NCBI RefSeq assembly: GCF_036010485.1 | Contig: NZ_CP108568.1 | Location: 7,176,001-7,240,000 of the forward strand | Source: Streptomyces sp. NBC_01198 | Lineage (GTDB): Bacteria; Actinomycetota; Actinomycetes; Streptomycetales; Streptomycetaceae | DNA length: 64,000 nucleotides | Direction: 5' to 3' | In this document: in pieces, positions 6,677 through 15,521 of the stretch | Layout of the letters: each line of letters opens with the position of its first letter | Numbering within the stretch: the first letter of the stretch is position 1 | Notes under the pieces: generated by a model | Databases searched by the model: none | The model's input: only the letters and a program-made list of their open reading frames with translations | What the model was told of the DNA's origin: nothing | Translations under genes and position numbers: made by a program

Positions 6677-9600
6677 TTACCACCCCGCCCTTGCCCGGCC
6701 GGTGGCAGCGAACAGATCCTCTTCCGAGGAAAGGCCGCTGCCCGGTGCCGCGTAGTAGTTGAGAACCTTCGTGGTGCCGCCGCTGAGAGCTCCGGCCAGC
6801 GACCCATTGAGGGATGCCGACAGGCCCGCGGCCTTGTTCAGGCTCGGGCTTTCAAATGCCGTGCCGGCGACGTCATCGGTGAGCCCCTGAAGCGACTTCC
6901 GTACCGCGTCATAGCGGGACTCCAGGCCATTGATGAAGCCGTTGATGACGAGCTGCCCGGCGTTCACCAGGAGCACGCGGTCAAGGCTCTCCGGACCCTT
7001 CCAGCTCGTCAGCTTTCCCGTCAGGCTGCCGAGGGCGCCCTTCACCTTCTGGTAGGAGGCGGTGATTCCCTTGACGAAGCCCTCGATCAGATCCTTGCCG
7101 GCCTGTACCAGAAGGGTCTTCAGGCTGCCGAGCCACTTGACGATGTTGCCCGGCAAGTCCGAGATCAGGGTTCCCAGTTGCGCGATCTTGTCGCTGACGG
7201 TGGTCCGCAGGGAGGAGAGCGCCGCAGTGGCCCGTGTGGAGATGGTGCTCCAAGCGGACGAGAACGCCGTCTCAATCGAGGACATGCCATCGACAAAGAG
7301 CTGTCGCGCGCCGGTCGTAAACAGCGTGATGTAGCCGCGTATCAGCGCGAAGTTACCGGTGAACAGATCGCTGATCACCTTCCAGCCAGCTCGGAAGGCG
7401 GCAGCGACGCCGTCTACGAGTTCGCCGGCACCATCCAAGAATGCGGCAGCGAAGACAAGCTCGAAGGCGCCAAGGATGATGTCCCAAATTCCCTTTAGGA
7501 ACTTCCAGATGCCATTCCAGAGGTCTTCCCATCCCTGCTTGAAGGTGTCCCAGGAGCCAGTAAAGGATCCCTCGAACGTCCCCCAGAAGACCTCCCATGC
7601 GCCCTTGATGACGTCCCAGATTCCGACGAAGAGTTCGACGAAACCCTCGATCACGAGAGCGGCACCATTTACCGCCAGGACCAGAACATCGCCGATCATC
7701 TGAGCGACGAAGGCAAGAACCGGAACTAGGATCGGCATCAGGAAATTCACCAGCGCGAGCAGGGCATCAAGGATGGGCTGGATTGCCGCCAGGATGCGGG
7801 AGATCGCGTCGGCCAAGGGGGGAAGTACCTGCTGAAGCAAATTCGAGACGATCGGCAAAAGCGGCATGAGTACGGCATTGATGAGCTGGAGCGCCACGTC
7901 CACAATTGGCTGCAATGCGGTCAGCAATTCCCCGAGCGCGTCACTGATTACCGGCAAGAGCGGGGCGAGGGAATCGCCGAGCTGCTGCACGAGCGGCTGA
8001 ACCGCATCGACTATCTGACCGAAAATCTGCTCGATCGGCGGCAGGATGGAAGCCAGGATTGAAAAGGCGCCACCAAGCAAATCGCCGATAATTGGTACCA
8101 GGGTCGCAACGAGCGGGGTAAGATCCTGAATAGCTGTCATCAGCGCGCCACCGAGGATGTCGATGATGGGCTGAAGTTGCGGCAGGAGCGTACTGAAGGC
8201 GGACGCTAGGGGAACAATCGCGGCGGCGACCAAACCGCCGAGCATTGCCGCGAATGGGCCGATGAGTTGCATCAGCGCGCTAAGGGTCTTTCCGATCGGA
8301 TCCAAGGCGGGCGCGAGGCTCTCTACGGCCGTCTGAAGGCCGTCGAGTAGAGCCTTTATCCCGTTGACTATCGCGGGCTGCGAAAGGGCGCCAGCGATTG
8401 CACCAACGGCCGTGCCGATGGTCGAGCCGATTTCCGGAAGGACGTCGGCCATGAGGTCGGCAAGCTGAGCGAAGAGCTCTCGCACCTGCGGGCCGGACTG
8501 CGTCGCGATCTGCGACATCGCTTCGTGAGCGGAGTGAAATACGCCGACGAGCTTGACCTGAAAATCCGCGCCGTTGACGACGTCAGAGACGCGGTGGAGC
8601 GTATCCGCCATCATCCCGAGCGTGGATCCGCCAGCCTTAGTCGCAGCCTCGCCGACGCCCTTCGAGATTCCGCCGAGGCCCGTGAAGACCGAGCCCAAGT
8701 CCTTCAGGTTCTGAATCGCAGTGTCGATCCAGCCCTTCAGGCGGCCGTCCTTTTCTGCGGCCGACAAGAAATTGGAGAACTTCGTGGAGATGTCGACGAA
8801 CCATTGTGCGAGTTCCGGTAGGTAGGAACTGCCGACCTTTCCAAGAACCGCGATGATGTTCGCGAAAGCCCCAGTGCCACCCGTGGCAATGCTGATCGAA
8901 TCGCCCAGATCCTTGAACATCTGAGTGAGTGCCGGATTTAGTGCGCCCTTCAGCCCGGTAGCAAGTCCAGCAAAGAAGCCGCCCAACTGAGTGGCGGTGA
9001 GCTTGACGCCGGCAGTGAACTCCGGAAGGAGCTCGTCGATCATTGACCGGATAGGCGTAGCGGCCTTGGACCAGAAGTTATCGCTGATGGCGTCCTGGAG
9101 GCCGGAGAACTGCTTCTTCACCTCGGGCAAGACCTTGTTGAAGTCCTTGAACGCCGCGATCATGACGCCGACGCCGACAGCGATTCCGCCGAGGAGGCCC
9201 GGCAGGAGAAGGGCAGCTGGCCCGATTTGCGCCAAGGAGGTGCCGAGCGCGAATGAATTGCTGACTGCGGTAAGCAGCCAAGCCGACAGACCACCGAGTC
9301 CTTCGGTGAGCAAGCCGATCCGAGGGACCGCCTTATCGAGATCCTTCAGCCAATTCTTGAAGCCCCGGAACATGTCGGTGAGAACGCGACCGCCGGAGAG
9401 GGCGGCGAGGGCGGTTCCGACCGCAGCGACAGCGCCCTTGTCGATCTTCGGGAAAATACTGACGGTACGAGGCCGAGTCAGGACTCCGAGGCGGGCGGAA
9501 ACTACCGCAGCCGCGGTAGACTGCCAGTTGAACTCCACGTCGATCTTGACGGGGTTGTTGTCGCGCCGCCAATGGTCGATGTCATCTTTGGTCTTCCTGG

Positions 9601-9976
9601 CCGAGTCGCCATTCAATTCAAGGTGGACGTCGCCGGTAACCTCGACGTCCTTGATCTTGATCTTGACGCTCTTGGTCTTCATGCGAGCCTGAAGCTCTTT
9701 GACTGCCTTCTGGATCTCGGCAGTCATCCCGGTGGTGGTGATCGCCGTCCGGAACTTGATCTTCCTCGAATCCTTCGAGGCGTTCTCCGCGTTGATCGTG
9801 CGAATGCCTTCAAGGAGATCCCGCTTGGCGCCAGTCATGTCGACTGTGGTCGGGACTTCGACCTTCAGTCGCTTCTCGATCTTGTCGAGATCCTTCTGCG
9901 CCTTCTGTCGGAAGTCGCTGGTGTCCGGGAGGATCTTGACGCTAATTCGGCCGACAACCTGGCCCGACTCGGGCAT
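6677..9976 (-). CDS. Tail tape measure protein
   Basis: This is the longest gene of the prophage (1099 residues). It has an N-terminal amphipathic part, long runs of Ala/Leu/Ile/Pro with hydrophobic helices (LLPLIPQ-like repeats in the middle third) and a Trp-rich GIWDVIKGAWEVFWGTF region. It sets tail length and is probably ejected into the host with the DNA. The location after the frameshifted chaperone gene and before Dit is diagnostic. Confidence 0.93.
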   Translation of the reverse strand: MPESGQVVGRISVKILPDTSDFRQKAQKDLDKIEKRLKVEVPTTVDMTGAKRDLLEGIRTINAENASKDSRKIKFRTAITTTGMTAEIQKAVKELQARMKTKSVKIKIKDVEVTGDVHLELNGDSARKTKDDIDHWRRDNNPVKIDVEFNWQSTAAAVVSARLGVLTRPRTVSIFPKIDKGAVAAVGTALAALSGGRVLTDMFRGFKNWLKDLDKAVPRIGLLTEGLGGLSAWLLTAVSNSFALGTSLAQIGPAALLLPGLLGGIAVGVGVMIAAFKDFNKVLPEVKKQFSGLQDAISDNFWSKAATPIRSMIDELLPEFTAGVKLTATQLGGFFAGLATGLKGALNPALTQMFKDLGDSISIATGGTGAFANIIAVLGKVGSSYLPELAQWFVDISTKFSNFLSAAEKDGRLKGWIDTAIQNLKDLGSVFTGLGGISKGVGEAATKAGGSTLGMMADTLHRVSDVVNGADFQVKLVGVFHSAHEAMSQIATQSGPQVRELFAQLADLMADVLPEIGSTIGTAVGAIAGALSQPAIVNGIKALLDGLQTAVESLAPALDPIGKTLSALMQLIGPFAAMLGGLVAAAIVPLASAFSTLLPQLQPIIDILGGALMTAIQDLTPLVATLVPIIGDLLGGAFSILASILPPIEQIFGQIVDAVQPLVQQLGDSLAPLLPVISDALGELLTALQPIVDVALQLINAVLMPLLPIVSNLLQQVLPPLADAISRILAAIQPILDALLALVNFLMPILVPVLAFVAQMIGDVLVLAVNGAALVIEGFVELFVGIWDVIKGAWEVFWGTFEGSFTGSWDTFKQGWEDLWNGIWKFLKGIWDIILGAFELVFAAAFLDGAGELVDGVAAAFRAGWKVISDLFTGNFALIRGYITLFTTGARQLFVDGMSSIETAFSSAWSTISTRATAALSSLRTTVSDKIAQLGTLISDLPGNIVKWLGSLKTLLVQAGKDLIEGFVKGITASYQKVKGALGSLTGKLTSWKGPESLDRVLLVNAGQLVINGFINGLESRYDAVRKSLQGLTDDVAGTAFESPSLNKAAGLSASLNGSLAGALSGGTTKVLNYYAAPGSGLSSEEDLFAATGRARAGW

Positions 9977-9979
9977 GGA

Positions 9980-10695
9980 TCACCTCCGAGTGAGCTGCTG
10001 GTAAATGTCGGCGACAGAGCGTCGCTTCTTGCTCTCGGGCTGCGTCTCGGCCTGCACCTTCGGGCGTGGCCAAATGGGGAGCTTCGGGGTTTTCCCTTTG
10101 GCCCAGTTACCGGTAGCCCGGGTGTTCGCGTTGATCGCGTCGAACAGGTCGGCGGTCATATGGCGATCCACGCCCCAGCCGAAATGCTCTCTGCCGCCCT
10201 GCGCGAGGGCGAAAGTCAAACTGGTGTCGGGAAGCCTCTGTGCGAGCGAAAGGACGAGAAACGGCGAGGGTCCACGCCCTGCGATCACGTCGGCGAGATC
10301 AACGCCGTAGTAGAAACGCAGGTCCGGATAGAGGCCCTCGCCGTATTCGTCGATCAGCTCTGCGAGGCTGAGGCTTCCCCCGCCTGGGTCCCCTCGGAGT
10401 ACCGCTCGAACAGCGAGGCCAGGACGGCGAGGTCGTCACCGACCGCCTTCAGTAGGGCCTTGCCCTTGCCCGGAGTCTCGGCGACCAGCACCAGGGCCTC
10501 GGAGAGGAGGGCCTCCTGGTCGGCGTCGTCCTCGCCGAGCTCGTCCTGAATCGCGACCAGGCGCGCGCGGGCGGCCTTGGCCAGACGCAGCGGGTTGAGC
10601 AGGCGGACGATGTTCTCGCCGCCGAGATCGATGTCGGTCGACCCGTACTTGGCTTCGGCAGCGGCGCGGATGTCGTCGAGAGAGAAAGCGGTCAT
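9980..10695 (-). CDS. Tail assembly chaperone, long form made by -1 frameshift
   Basis: The short form (10354-10695) ends just past a GGGGGAA slip site at 10381-10375, with codon GGG 106 on the run. Slipping back one base opens a frame that continues (GSLSLAELIDEYGEGLYPDLRFYYG) without a stop to 9980, giving a 238-residue fusion. The extension carries DLADVIAGRGP and a Lys/Arg-rich end. Paired frames joined by a G-rich slip site just before the tape measure gene are the hallmark of lambda G/GT-type chaperones. Only the slip itself is inferred. Confidence 0.85.
10354..10695 (-). CDS. Tail assembly chaperone, short form
   Basis: The 113-residue product starts at the ATG at 10695. It is acidic and helical with IVRLLNPLRLAKAARARL and a Glu/Asp-rich stretch (EDDADQEAL). 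It coats the tape measure during tail assembly and is absent from the virion. It ends ASASQS shortly after the slip site used to make the long form. Confidence 0.88.
   Translation of the reverse strand: MTAFSLDDIRAAAEAKYGSTDIDLGGENIVRLLNPLRLAKAARARLVAIQDELGEDDADQEALLSEALVLVAETPGKGKALLKAVGDDLAVLASLFERYSEGTQAGEASASQS
10375..10381 (-). other. Programmed -1 frameshift slip site
   Basis: The heptamer GGGGGAA on the minus strand lies with the zero-frame codons GCG GGG GAA across it; tRNA-Gly can re-pair one base back on the G run. Confidence 0.75.
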
Positions 10696-10788
10696 GGGGT
10701 TGCGGACCTCCAGGCGTGTGGGTGTGCAGGGAATGCGGACCTGGAGAGGGCGCTCCGGATGGAGCCCCCGGCGCGATAGAGATCCGCT

Positions 10789-10799
10789 ACACTATCACA
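10789..10799 (-). promoter_or_regulatory. 11-base element copy (TGTGATAGTGT) ahead of tail chaperone
   Basis: An exact match to the repeated prophage element, oriented with transcription, about 95 bases before the chaperone start. It is followed by a GC-rich hairpin (10747-10768). Confidence 0.55.
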
Positions 10800-10812
10800 C
10801 CGGGGGAGATTG

Positions 10813-11565
10813 TTAGGCGCCGGCAGTGCCGGTGACCCAGGAGTCGCCGTCCCAGTGGGCCGACGAGGAGTCGCCCAGGACGACGTACTGGCCAGTGGTC
10901 CAGGCGGTCGCTGGATTGGCGGTGACGTCGCCCAGGTCCGCGAGGTCCATGGGGGTCAGGGCTCCCACCGGAGTGAAGGCCCCAGGCGTGCCGGCGGTGG
11001 CGCCAGTCGCGACGGTCGGGGCACCTCCCAGCGGGGTCACCGCGTACGTCCAGTCGTTCGACCCGTACGCGAGCGGCTTGATCCCGATCGGCAGTCCGGC
11101 GAGCGACTCGGTGTCGCTGATCGACAGGTCGTCGGCCCGGTAGATTTCGGCCTTGGGGGCGTAGAACGCGAAGTGCGCTTCGCCGTCCACGAAAACTGCC
11201 AGAAAGGCGCAGGTGGTCGGAGTCGGGTCGCTCGGAACGCCGACACTCCCATCCGACAGGATCGGTGCGTTCGAGCCGTAGTAGAGCTTCAGGCCGGCCA
11301 CGTCGAATTGCTGCAAAGTGACAGCCATGGTCTCAGTCCGAGCCGCGTACTTGGTGCGCAGCGACTTGTTCTGCAAGGTCCCGATGGTCGTGGCGTCGCC
11401 GCCGTCGCTGGAAATTCCGAAGATGTCGTCGAGCGACGTGTGACCGACGTTCTCCCAGGGAGAGACGGGCGTCAGAAGGTCCGGCGGAATGGGCGTGCCG
11501 GTCGGTGCGGTCAGGTAGTTTCCGCTACCGATGACAAGGGTTGCGGCATCATTGAGCACGGGCAT
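10813..11565 (-). CDS. Major tail (tube) protein
   Basis: The 250-residue product begins MPVLNDAATLVIGSGNYLTA. Tube-domain features include WENVGHTSLDDI, ETMAVTLQQFDVAGLKLYYG and AFLAVFVDGEAHFAFYAPKAEI. The last roughly 60 residues form a separate small domain after a Pro/Thr/Gly linker, typical of surface decorations on actinophage tubes. It lies between the tail terminator and the chaperone. Confidence 0.9.
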   Translation of the reverse strand: MPVLNDAATLVIGSGNYLTAPTGTPIPPDLLTPVSPWENVGHTSLDDIFGISSDGGDATTIGTLQNKSLRTKYAARTETMAVTLQQFDVAGLKLYYGSNAPILSDGSVGVPSDPTPTTCAFLAVFVDGEAHFAFYAPKAEIYRADDLSISDTESLAGLPIGIKPLAYGSNDWTYAVTPLGGAPTVATGATAGTPGAFTPVGALTPMDLADLGDVTANPATAWTTGQYVVLGDSSSAHWDGDSWVTGTAGA

Positions 11566-11571
11566 TACTCC

Positions 11572-12072
11572 TTAGGGGGTGTTGGGGTAGGGGCGTATCC
11601 GCGGTCGGCGGATCGAGAGTTGGTACTTCGTCTCGTATCGCCACACCCCAGTGGGGAGGTCGGCGTACTGGACCGGCCCGGTGCTAGTCGCCCAGTCGGG
11701 CGCCCTGCGCGGAGAGCTGCTGATGTCGAAGCTCGTGATGTGGCCGCGACCTGGGATGACGAGTTGATCGAGCCAGGCGTTACGGATGACAACACGCGCC
11801 GCCTCGGCCAGGATTGCGGCGTCCTCATCTCCGTCCGGATCGACGCAGAACGACTGCACGGCGACGATCGCGTCGTCGACGAAGCGGACGTCGCCGCCCA
11901 CATTCCCGAAGGACGGATCACGACGGACGAGAACGAATGGGAAGGTCTGGTCGGTGGCAATCAGCGAGCCGACCTGAATGCCCGGCAGGCCGGCGCGAAG
12001 AATTGCCAGCATCAGGTCTTCGACGGGGGAGAGTTCGGCGAGCGCCTTGATCTCGGGTGGCAGTCCGGCCAT
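11572..12072 (-). CDS. Tail terminator/completion protein
   Basis: The 166-residue product has an alpha/beta pattern: ILRAGLPGIQVGSLI, FVLVRRDPSFG, VQSFCVDPDGDEDAAILAEAARVVIRN and a C-terminal strand YETKYQLSIRRP. This is the usual arrangement of HK97 gp10/lambda U-type proteins that cap the tail. It is the last connector gene before the tube gene. Confidence 0.8.
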   Translation of the reverse strand: MAGLPPEIKALAELSPVEDLMLAILRAGLPGIQVGSLIATDQTFPFVLVRRDPSFGNVGGDVRFVDDAIVAVQSFCVDPDGDEDAAILAEAARVVIRNAWLDQLVIPGRGHITSFDISSSPRRAPDWATSTGPVQYADLPTGVWRYETKYQLSIRRPRIRPYPNTP

Positions 12073-12455
12073 CAGAGACGCACCTTCGCTCTCCGCTTCT
12101 TCGGCAGGTTCGACGCCTCTGCGAGAATGAACAGTCCGTCCATCGCGCCGTACTTGACCTCGCGCCGGACGCCGTTCTTATCGGTGGTCTCGAACTTGCC
12201 GGCTGCGCGGCCGTATTCGATACTCAGCGCGTGCTTCTGGCCGAGTTCGTCGGACAGGACGACGTACCGGTCGACATCACCGGTGGCGACGTCGATCTCA
12301 GCGGCGCCCGAGTAGAGGTGGTCGGCCAGGAGCTGAGTGGCGCGGATGAAGATTTCGAACTGGACCTCGTCGAGCGCGGCGGATACCTCGGGCAGCGTCG
12401 CAATCAGCTTGGTTAGCTTCTTGCCGCTGACTCCCTCGTAGATGTACGCGGTCAC
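12072..12455 (-). CDS. Head-tail connector (DUF5403-like)
   Basis: The 127-residue product is helical at the N-terminus, with a central beta part (AEIDVATGDVDRYVVLSD) and a basic end KKRRAKVRL. It overlaps its neighbours by 1-4 bases in the connector cluster. DUF5403 assignment is from pattern memory; the neck role comes from position. Confidence 0.75.
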   Translation of the reverse strand: MTAYIYEGVSGKKLTKLIATLPEVSAALDEVQFEIFIRATQLLADHLYSGAAEIDVATGDVDRYVVLSDELGQKHALSIEYGRAAGKFETTDKNGVRREVKYGAMDGLFILAEASNLPKKRRAKVRL

Positions 12456-12790
12456 GGGCGCTCCCTCAGGTCAAGGCCCCAGTGCCGCGTCCTGCGGCTG
12501 CCGTGGTGGTAGGCGGGCGGCGTGACGACGTCCCACGTGGACCCGAGGAGCTCGACGCGCGACCAGAGGTTCACGTCGGGGAGGTTGGGGTCGACGAGGA
12601 TGCGAATGACGTTGATCTGCTGCTGGCCGGGGACCTCGGCCCGCGCGCTGCGCTGGGGGATCACCGCGACCTTGACCTCATACGGACCGTCCTCGATCGC
12701 GGCGGTTACCGTGTTTCCGCGCCGGTCCGTCGTGACTGCCGTCTTCCAGACCTTCGCCTTCAGGCCGCGCCTGCGCTGCATGCTGCTCAC
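12452..12790 (-). CDS. Head-tail stopper/joining protein
   Basis: The 112-residue beta-rich product has VWKTAVTTDRRGNTV, VAVIPQRSA and SRVELLGSTWDVVTPPAYHHG. The last segment is typical of phage head-tail stopper proteins that describe a small beta barrel. It overlaps the adaptor gene by four bases. Confidence 0.78.
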   Translation of the reverse strand: MSSMQRRRGLKAKVWKTAVTTDRRGNTVTAAIEDGPYEVKVAVIPQRSARAEVPGQQQINVIRILVDPNLPDVNLWSRVELLGSTWDVVTPPAYHHGSRRTRHWGLDLRERP

Positions 12791-13299
12791 CAGGGGCCGT
12801 CCCCGTCGAAGAGGGGGAAGGGATTGCCGTCGTAGTCGACGGGGACGAGACCCTCGTCCGTCTGGACGTACTCGGCGTCACAGGCCCGGCGGGGCAGGCG
12901 CATCACGCCGCGGTGTCGCGGGCGAATCCGCGAGGACCAGGCGGACACCTGAGCGCTGGCCAGACCCCGCTTCTTGCCCCCCAGCTCGGCCAGGAGCTTG
13001 ATCTCGTCGTCCGTGAAGTAGACGGTGCCGGCGTTCTCGCCCTGGTCGTCGTTCCATGTCAGCGTCTCGTCGCCAGCCCGGCTCTGCGTGTAGCCGTCCG
13101 GGTTGGTCATGTAGCGCATGCAGGCCTTCAGGACCAGGGTCCGTACGAGGCGCGGCGCGGTGTCGTCGGCCCACTCGCGGCCGTAGTGGGCGGCGAGGTC
13201 GGTGGCGTCCTCCAGGGCGGCCGTGGCGATGCGCAGCTCGTCTGCATCCAGCTCCCAATCAAGGCGGCCCTTCAGGTCATCCAGGGTGGCGTAGGGCAT
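12787..13299 (-). CDS. Head-tail adaptor protein
   Basis: The 170-residue product starts MPYATLDDLKGRL, a common start of HK97 gp6-type adaptors, followed by helices (TAALEDATDLAAHYG, LVLKACMRYMTNPDG) that pack under the portal. The C-terminal part has SRIRPRHRGVMRLPRRA and an acidic end. Confidence 0.82.
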   Translation of the reverse strand: MPYATLDDLKGRLDWELDADELRIATAALEDATDLAAHYGREWADDTAPRLVRTLVLKACMRYMTNPDGYTQSRAGDETLTWNDDQGENAGTVYFTDDEIKLLAELGGKKRGLASAQVSAWSSRIRPRHRGVMRLPRRACDAEYVQTDEGLVPVDYDGNPFPLFDGDGPW

Positions 13300-13346
13300 T
13301 TCTACGAAGCGCCTCCTCGGCGTCGAGTCGGATGTACCGTCAGTTG

Positions 13347-13793
13347 ATGGAGGTGCACCCTTTGGAGACCATTCATCTGACTGTTGGCGTCCATGGATTT
13401 AAATTCGACGAGGACCGTCCAGTAGTCCTTACCCCCCCTGAGGACTGGGAGGGGCGGCAGCGCGTGATGGATGAATTGCAAGCAGATTTGCGCGAGTTGG
13501 GATTCCACTCGCGCAATACGATGTTCGGCGGACCGCTGGCCTGGGGTTTAGGAGTGTTCGTCGCTCCGGGAGTCTGGGTAGCGATCAATTCGGCAATTCG
13601 AGGACTGGCCGAAAGGAATAAGGGTAAGGAATTCCAGATCGAATTGCTGAGTGGCGAGACTGTCGTCGTGAACGGACATTCAGCCCGAGAAGTAGAAAAG
13701 CTACTGTGCGCAGCGCGTGACCTGATGGAGAGGACCGATTGGACTGGTGAGGAGCTGGAAGAGGTAGCGCGAGAAGCTGAATCCGGTGAATGA
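13347..13793 (+). CDS. Plus-strand cargo gene inside the late operon; EACC1-like domain possible
   Basis: The product is about 148 residues from the ATG at 13347; another ATG at 13332 is in frame. TGTACCGT (13334-13341), an extended -10 shape, ends six bases before 13347, so a leaderless transcript is likely. It is read against the surrounding capsid genes and closed by a two-way terminator. It has an N-terminal strand IHLTVGVHGFKF, a hydrophobic helix LAWGLGVFVAPGVWVAINS, strands EFQIELLSGETVVVNG and a final helix. This order resembles the effector-associated EACC1 domain of actinobacterial conflict systems, but the match is by eye. Probably lysogen-expressed. Confidence 0.7.
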   Translation: MEVHPLETIHLTVGVHGFKFDEDRPVVLTPPEDWEGRQRVMDELQADLRELGFHSRNTMFGGPLAWGLGVFVAPGVWVAINSAIRGLAERNKGKEFQIELLSGETVVVNGHSAREVEKLLCAARDLMERTDWTGEELEEVAREAESGE

Positions 13794-13798
13794 CGAAA

Positions 13799-13833
13799 GC
13801 GGGCAGGATGCTCAGTTATCACACCCTGCCCGC
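13799..13833. terminator. Bidirectional terminator with embedded 11-base element
   Basis: The perfect stem GCGGGCAGG / CCTGCCCGC lies between converging genes. Its loop carries a minus-strand variant of the repeated element (TGTGATAACTG, 13823-13813). Confidence 0.75.
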
Positions 13834-13839
13834 TCGGGA

Positions 13840-14913
13840 TCAGGCGTTGGCCGGGTCGGTCTCGGCCGCGGCGCCGGTCGGGGTCCAAACCGCCGCGTCG
13901 CTGATGCCGGTGGCCTTCGCCAGCTCTGAACTGGCGGCCGGGTAGTTGCTGGCCCCGTCGAGGGTCAGCTTGATGGCGCGCACCATGTACTCGGCGTCGG
14001 TCACGACCTCGGCGCCGTTGCCGCCGTTCGCGGTCGGGTCCCAGTACATCAGCGGGTCGGTGACCACGCGGGTACCGCTGTAGCAGTTGACGACGCTCCG
14101 GTCCTGCATGTATTCGGAGTCGTAGTCACGGACCCAGCGCAGCGCGAAGCCCTCGAAGGAGGTCGTCGCGCCGTAGGGCGCGGACTGCGGAACGGACGGG
14201 GCGCCGGTCGCCAGGAAGAAGGCGGAGTCGGCGAAGGCAATGGCCTCGTCGCCGGGGATGCTTTCGTCCATGACGATGGTGAAGCCGCCGGCCCGACCGA
14301 TCACGGCGTCGCGCAGGGCCGACTCGGCGAGGGAGTCGCCGACGTTCGAGGCGATGACCAGGTCCGGGTCCTCCAGCATGGCGGCCTCGAACTCCGAGCC
14401 CACCAGGAGGATGCGGTTGCCCTTGGGGGCGTGGAACTTGTTCAGGACCCGGCGGGCCTCGATCACGGCGGACCGGATCTTCTGGCCGGCGTTGCCGATG
14501 ACGACGTTGTAGGTGGCCCCGGTCATGGTCGAGAGCACCTTGTGCTCCAGGCCCCGCGCGACGGCCTTGGCCTGCGGTGTGAGCAGCTTGGCCCACGAGT
14601 CGAGGTCGAAGTCGTTCTGCTCGTCGGTCAGCTTGACCGCAGAGTAGGTGTTGCCGCCGAAGCTGACGGCGATCTTCCGTTCCTTGTACACGTCGAACGT
14701 GATGCCGGTCGACCGGTCGTTCCGCCACGCGTACGAGTGGTGCGGTAGGACGCCTTCGACCTTGTAGGAGATGGTGTCGTCCTCGGCACCCTTGTACTGG
14801 TCGACGCCTTCGCGTGCGATCAGCCGGGAAAGGACGAGCTCCTGCTCCAGGACGCCGACCGCAGTCGCGACGAGCTTCTCCGGCTTGACGACCTGATGTT
14901 CGGTGGTGGGCAC
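13840..14913 (-). CDS. Major capsid protein
   Basis: The 357-residue product has YSAVKLTDEQNDFDLDSWAKLLTPQAKAV, EHKVLSTMTGATYN and IRSAVIEARRVLNKF, like P22-coat/HK97-fold capsid proteins. The gene follows the scaffold directly and precedes the connector cluster. There is no N-terminal delta domain, consistent with a separate scaffold protein. Confidence 0.9.
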   Translation of the reverse strand: MPTTEHQVVKPEKLVATAVGVLEQELVLSRLIAREGVDQYKGAEDDTISYKVEGVLPHHSYAWRNDRSTGITFDVYKERKIAVSFGGNTYSAVKLTDEQNDFDLDSWAKLLTPQAKAVARGLEHKVLSTMTGATYNVVIGNAGQKIRSAVIEARRVLNKFHAPKGNRILLVGSEFEAAMLEDPDLVIASNVGDSLAESALRDAVIGRAGGFTIVMDESIPGDEAIAFADSAFFLATGAPSVPQSAPYGATTSFEGFALRWVRDYDSEYMQDRSVVNCYSGTRVVTDPLMYWDPTANGGNGAEVVTDAEYMVRAIKLTLDGASNYPAASSELAKATGISDAAVWTPTGAAAETDPANA

Positions 14914-14934
14914 TTACTAGCCTCCAGGCATGGG

Positions 14935-14961
14935 AAAGCCCCTGGCCTGGAAGGCAGGGGC
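14935..14961 (-). terminator. Hairpin between scaffold and capsid genes
   Basis: The stem GCCCCTG / CAGGGGC is followed by TTTCCC on the minus strand. It may act as an attenuator or RNA-processing site that sets capsid expression apart from scaffold. Confidence 0.5.
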
Positions 14962-14983
14962 GGTTGGTTGGGTCTCGATATGG

Positions 14984-15496
14984 TCAGAAGCGACGACGTC
15001 CGACGCGACCGGCCAGCTTGCGCGGGTTCATCTCGCCGTCATCCTTGTCGGACGGGTTGAGCCCGCCGGACAGATCCTCGGGAGCGGCCTGGCCGACGAG
15101 CTTCGCGAGCTTCTTGGCGTGCTCCTCCAGGGCGGCTTCGTCGTCGCCCTTCAGAAGCTCGGCCAGCTCGGCGGGCAGCTCGTGTTTCCCGGCGACCTTG
15201 GTCACCAGGAGCGAGCGCTCCAGCTCGGCGTTCTTCGCCTTCAGGTCTGCGGTCGCCGTTTCGAACTCCTCGACGGTCTTGGCCTTGGAGAGCTTGTCCT
15301 CGGCCTCGCGGAGCTTGGTGCGATAGTTCGCAGCCTCGGCGTTGGCGTCCGTGAGCTTCTTGCGCAGCACCTCGGGGGGCAGCTCCTCGCCGGGCTTGCC
15401 GTCCGGCTTCTTGTCGTCCGGCCCGTTCCCCTCGGGGGGCTTGCTCTCCGGAGGAGTCTCGCCGGTCTCCACTTCGGGCTTCTGCTCTTCGGGCAC
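14984..15496 (-). CDS. Scaffolding protein
   Basis: The 170-residue product is strongly acidic and Pro-rich for the first 40 residues, then a long coiled coil (KKLTDANAEAANYRTKLREAEDKL) and a basic end (NPRKLAGRVGRRRF) that would bind capsid. Order and composition match phage scaffolds. Confidence 0.88.
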   Translation of the reverse strand: MPEEQKPEVETGETPPESKPPEGNGPDDKKPDGKPGEELPPEVLRKKLTDANAEAANYRTKLREAEDKLSKAKTVEEFETATADLKAKNAELERSLLVTKVAGKHELPAELAELLKGDDEAALEEHAKKLAKLVGQAAPEDLSGGLNPSDKDDGEMNPRKLAGRVGRRRF

Positions 15497-15521
15497 TGCA
15501 CGCCTCCTGGACGCTCGGGGG

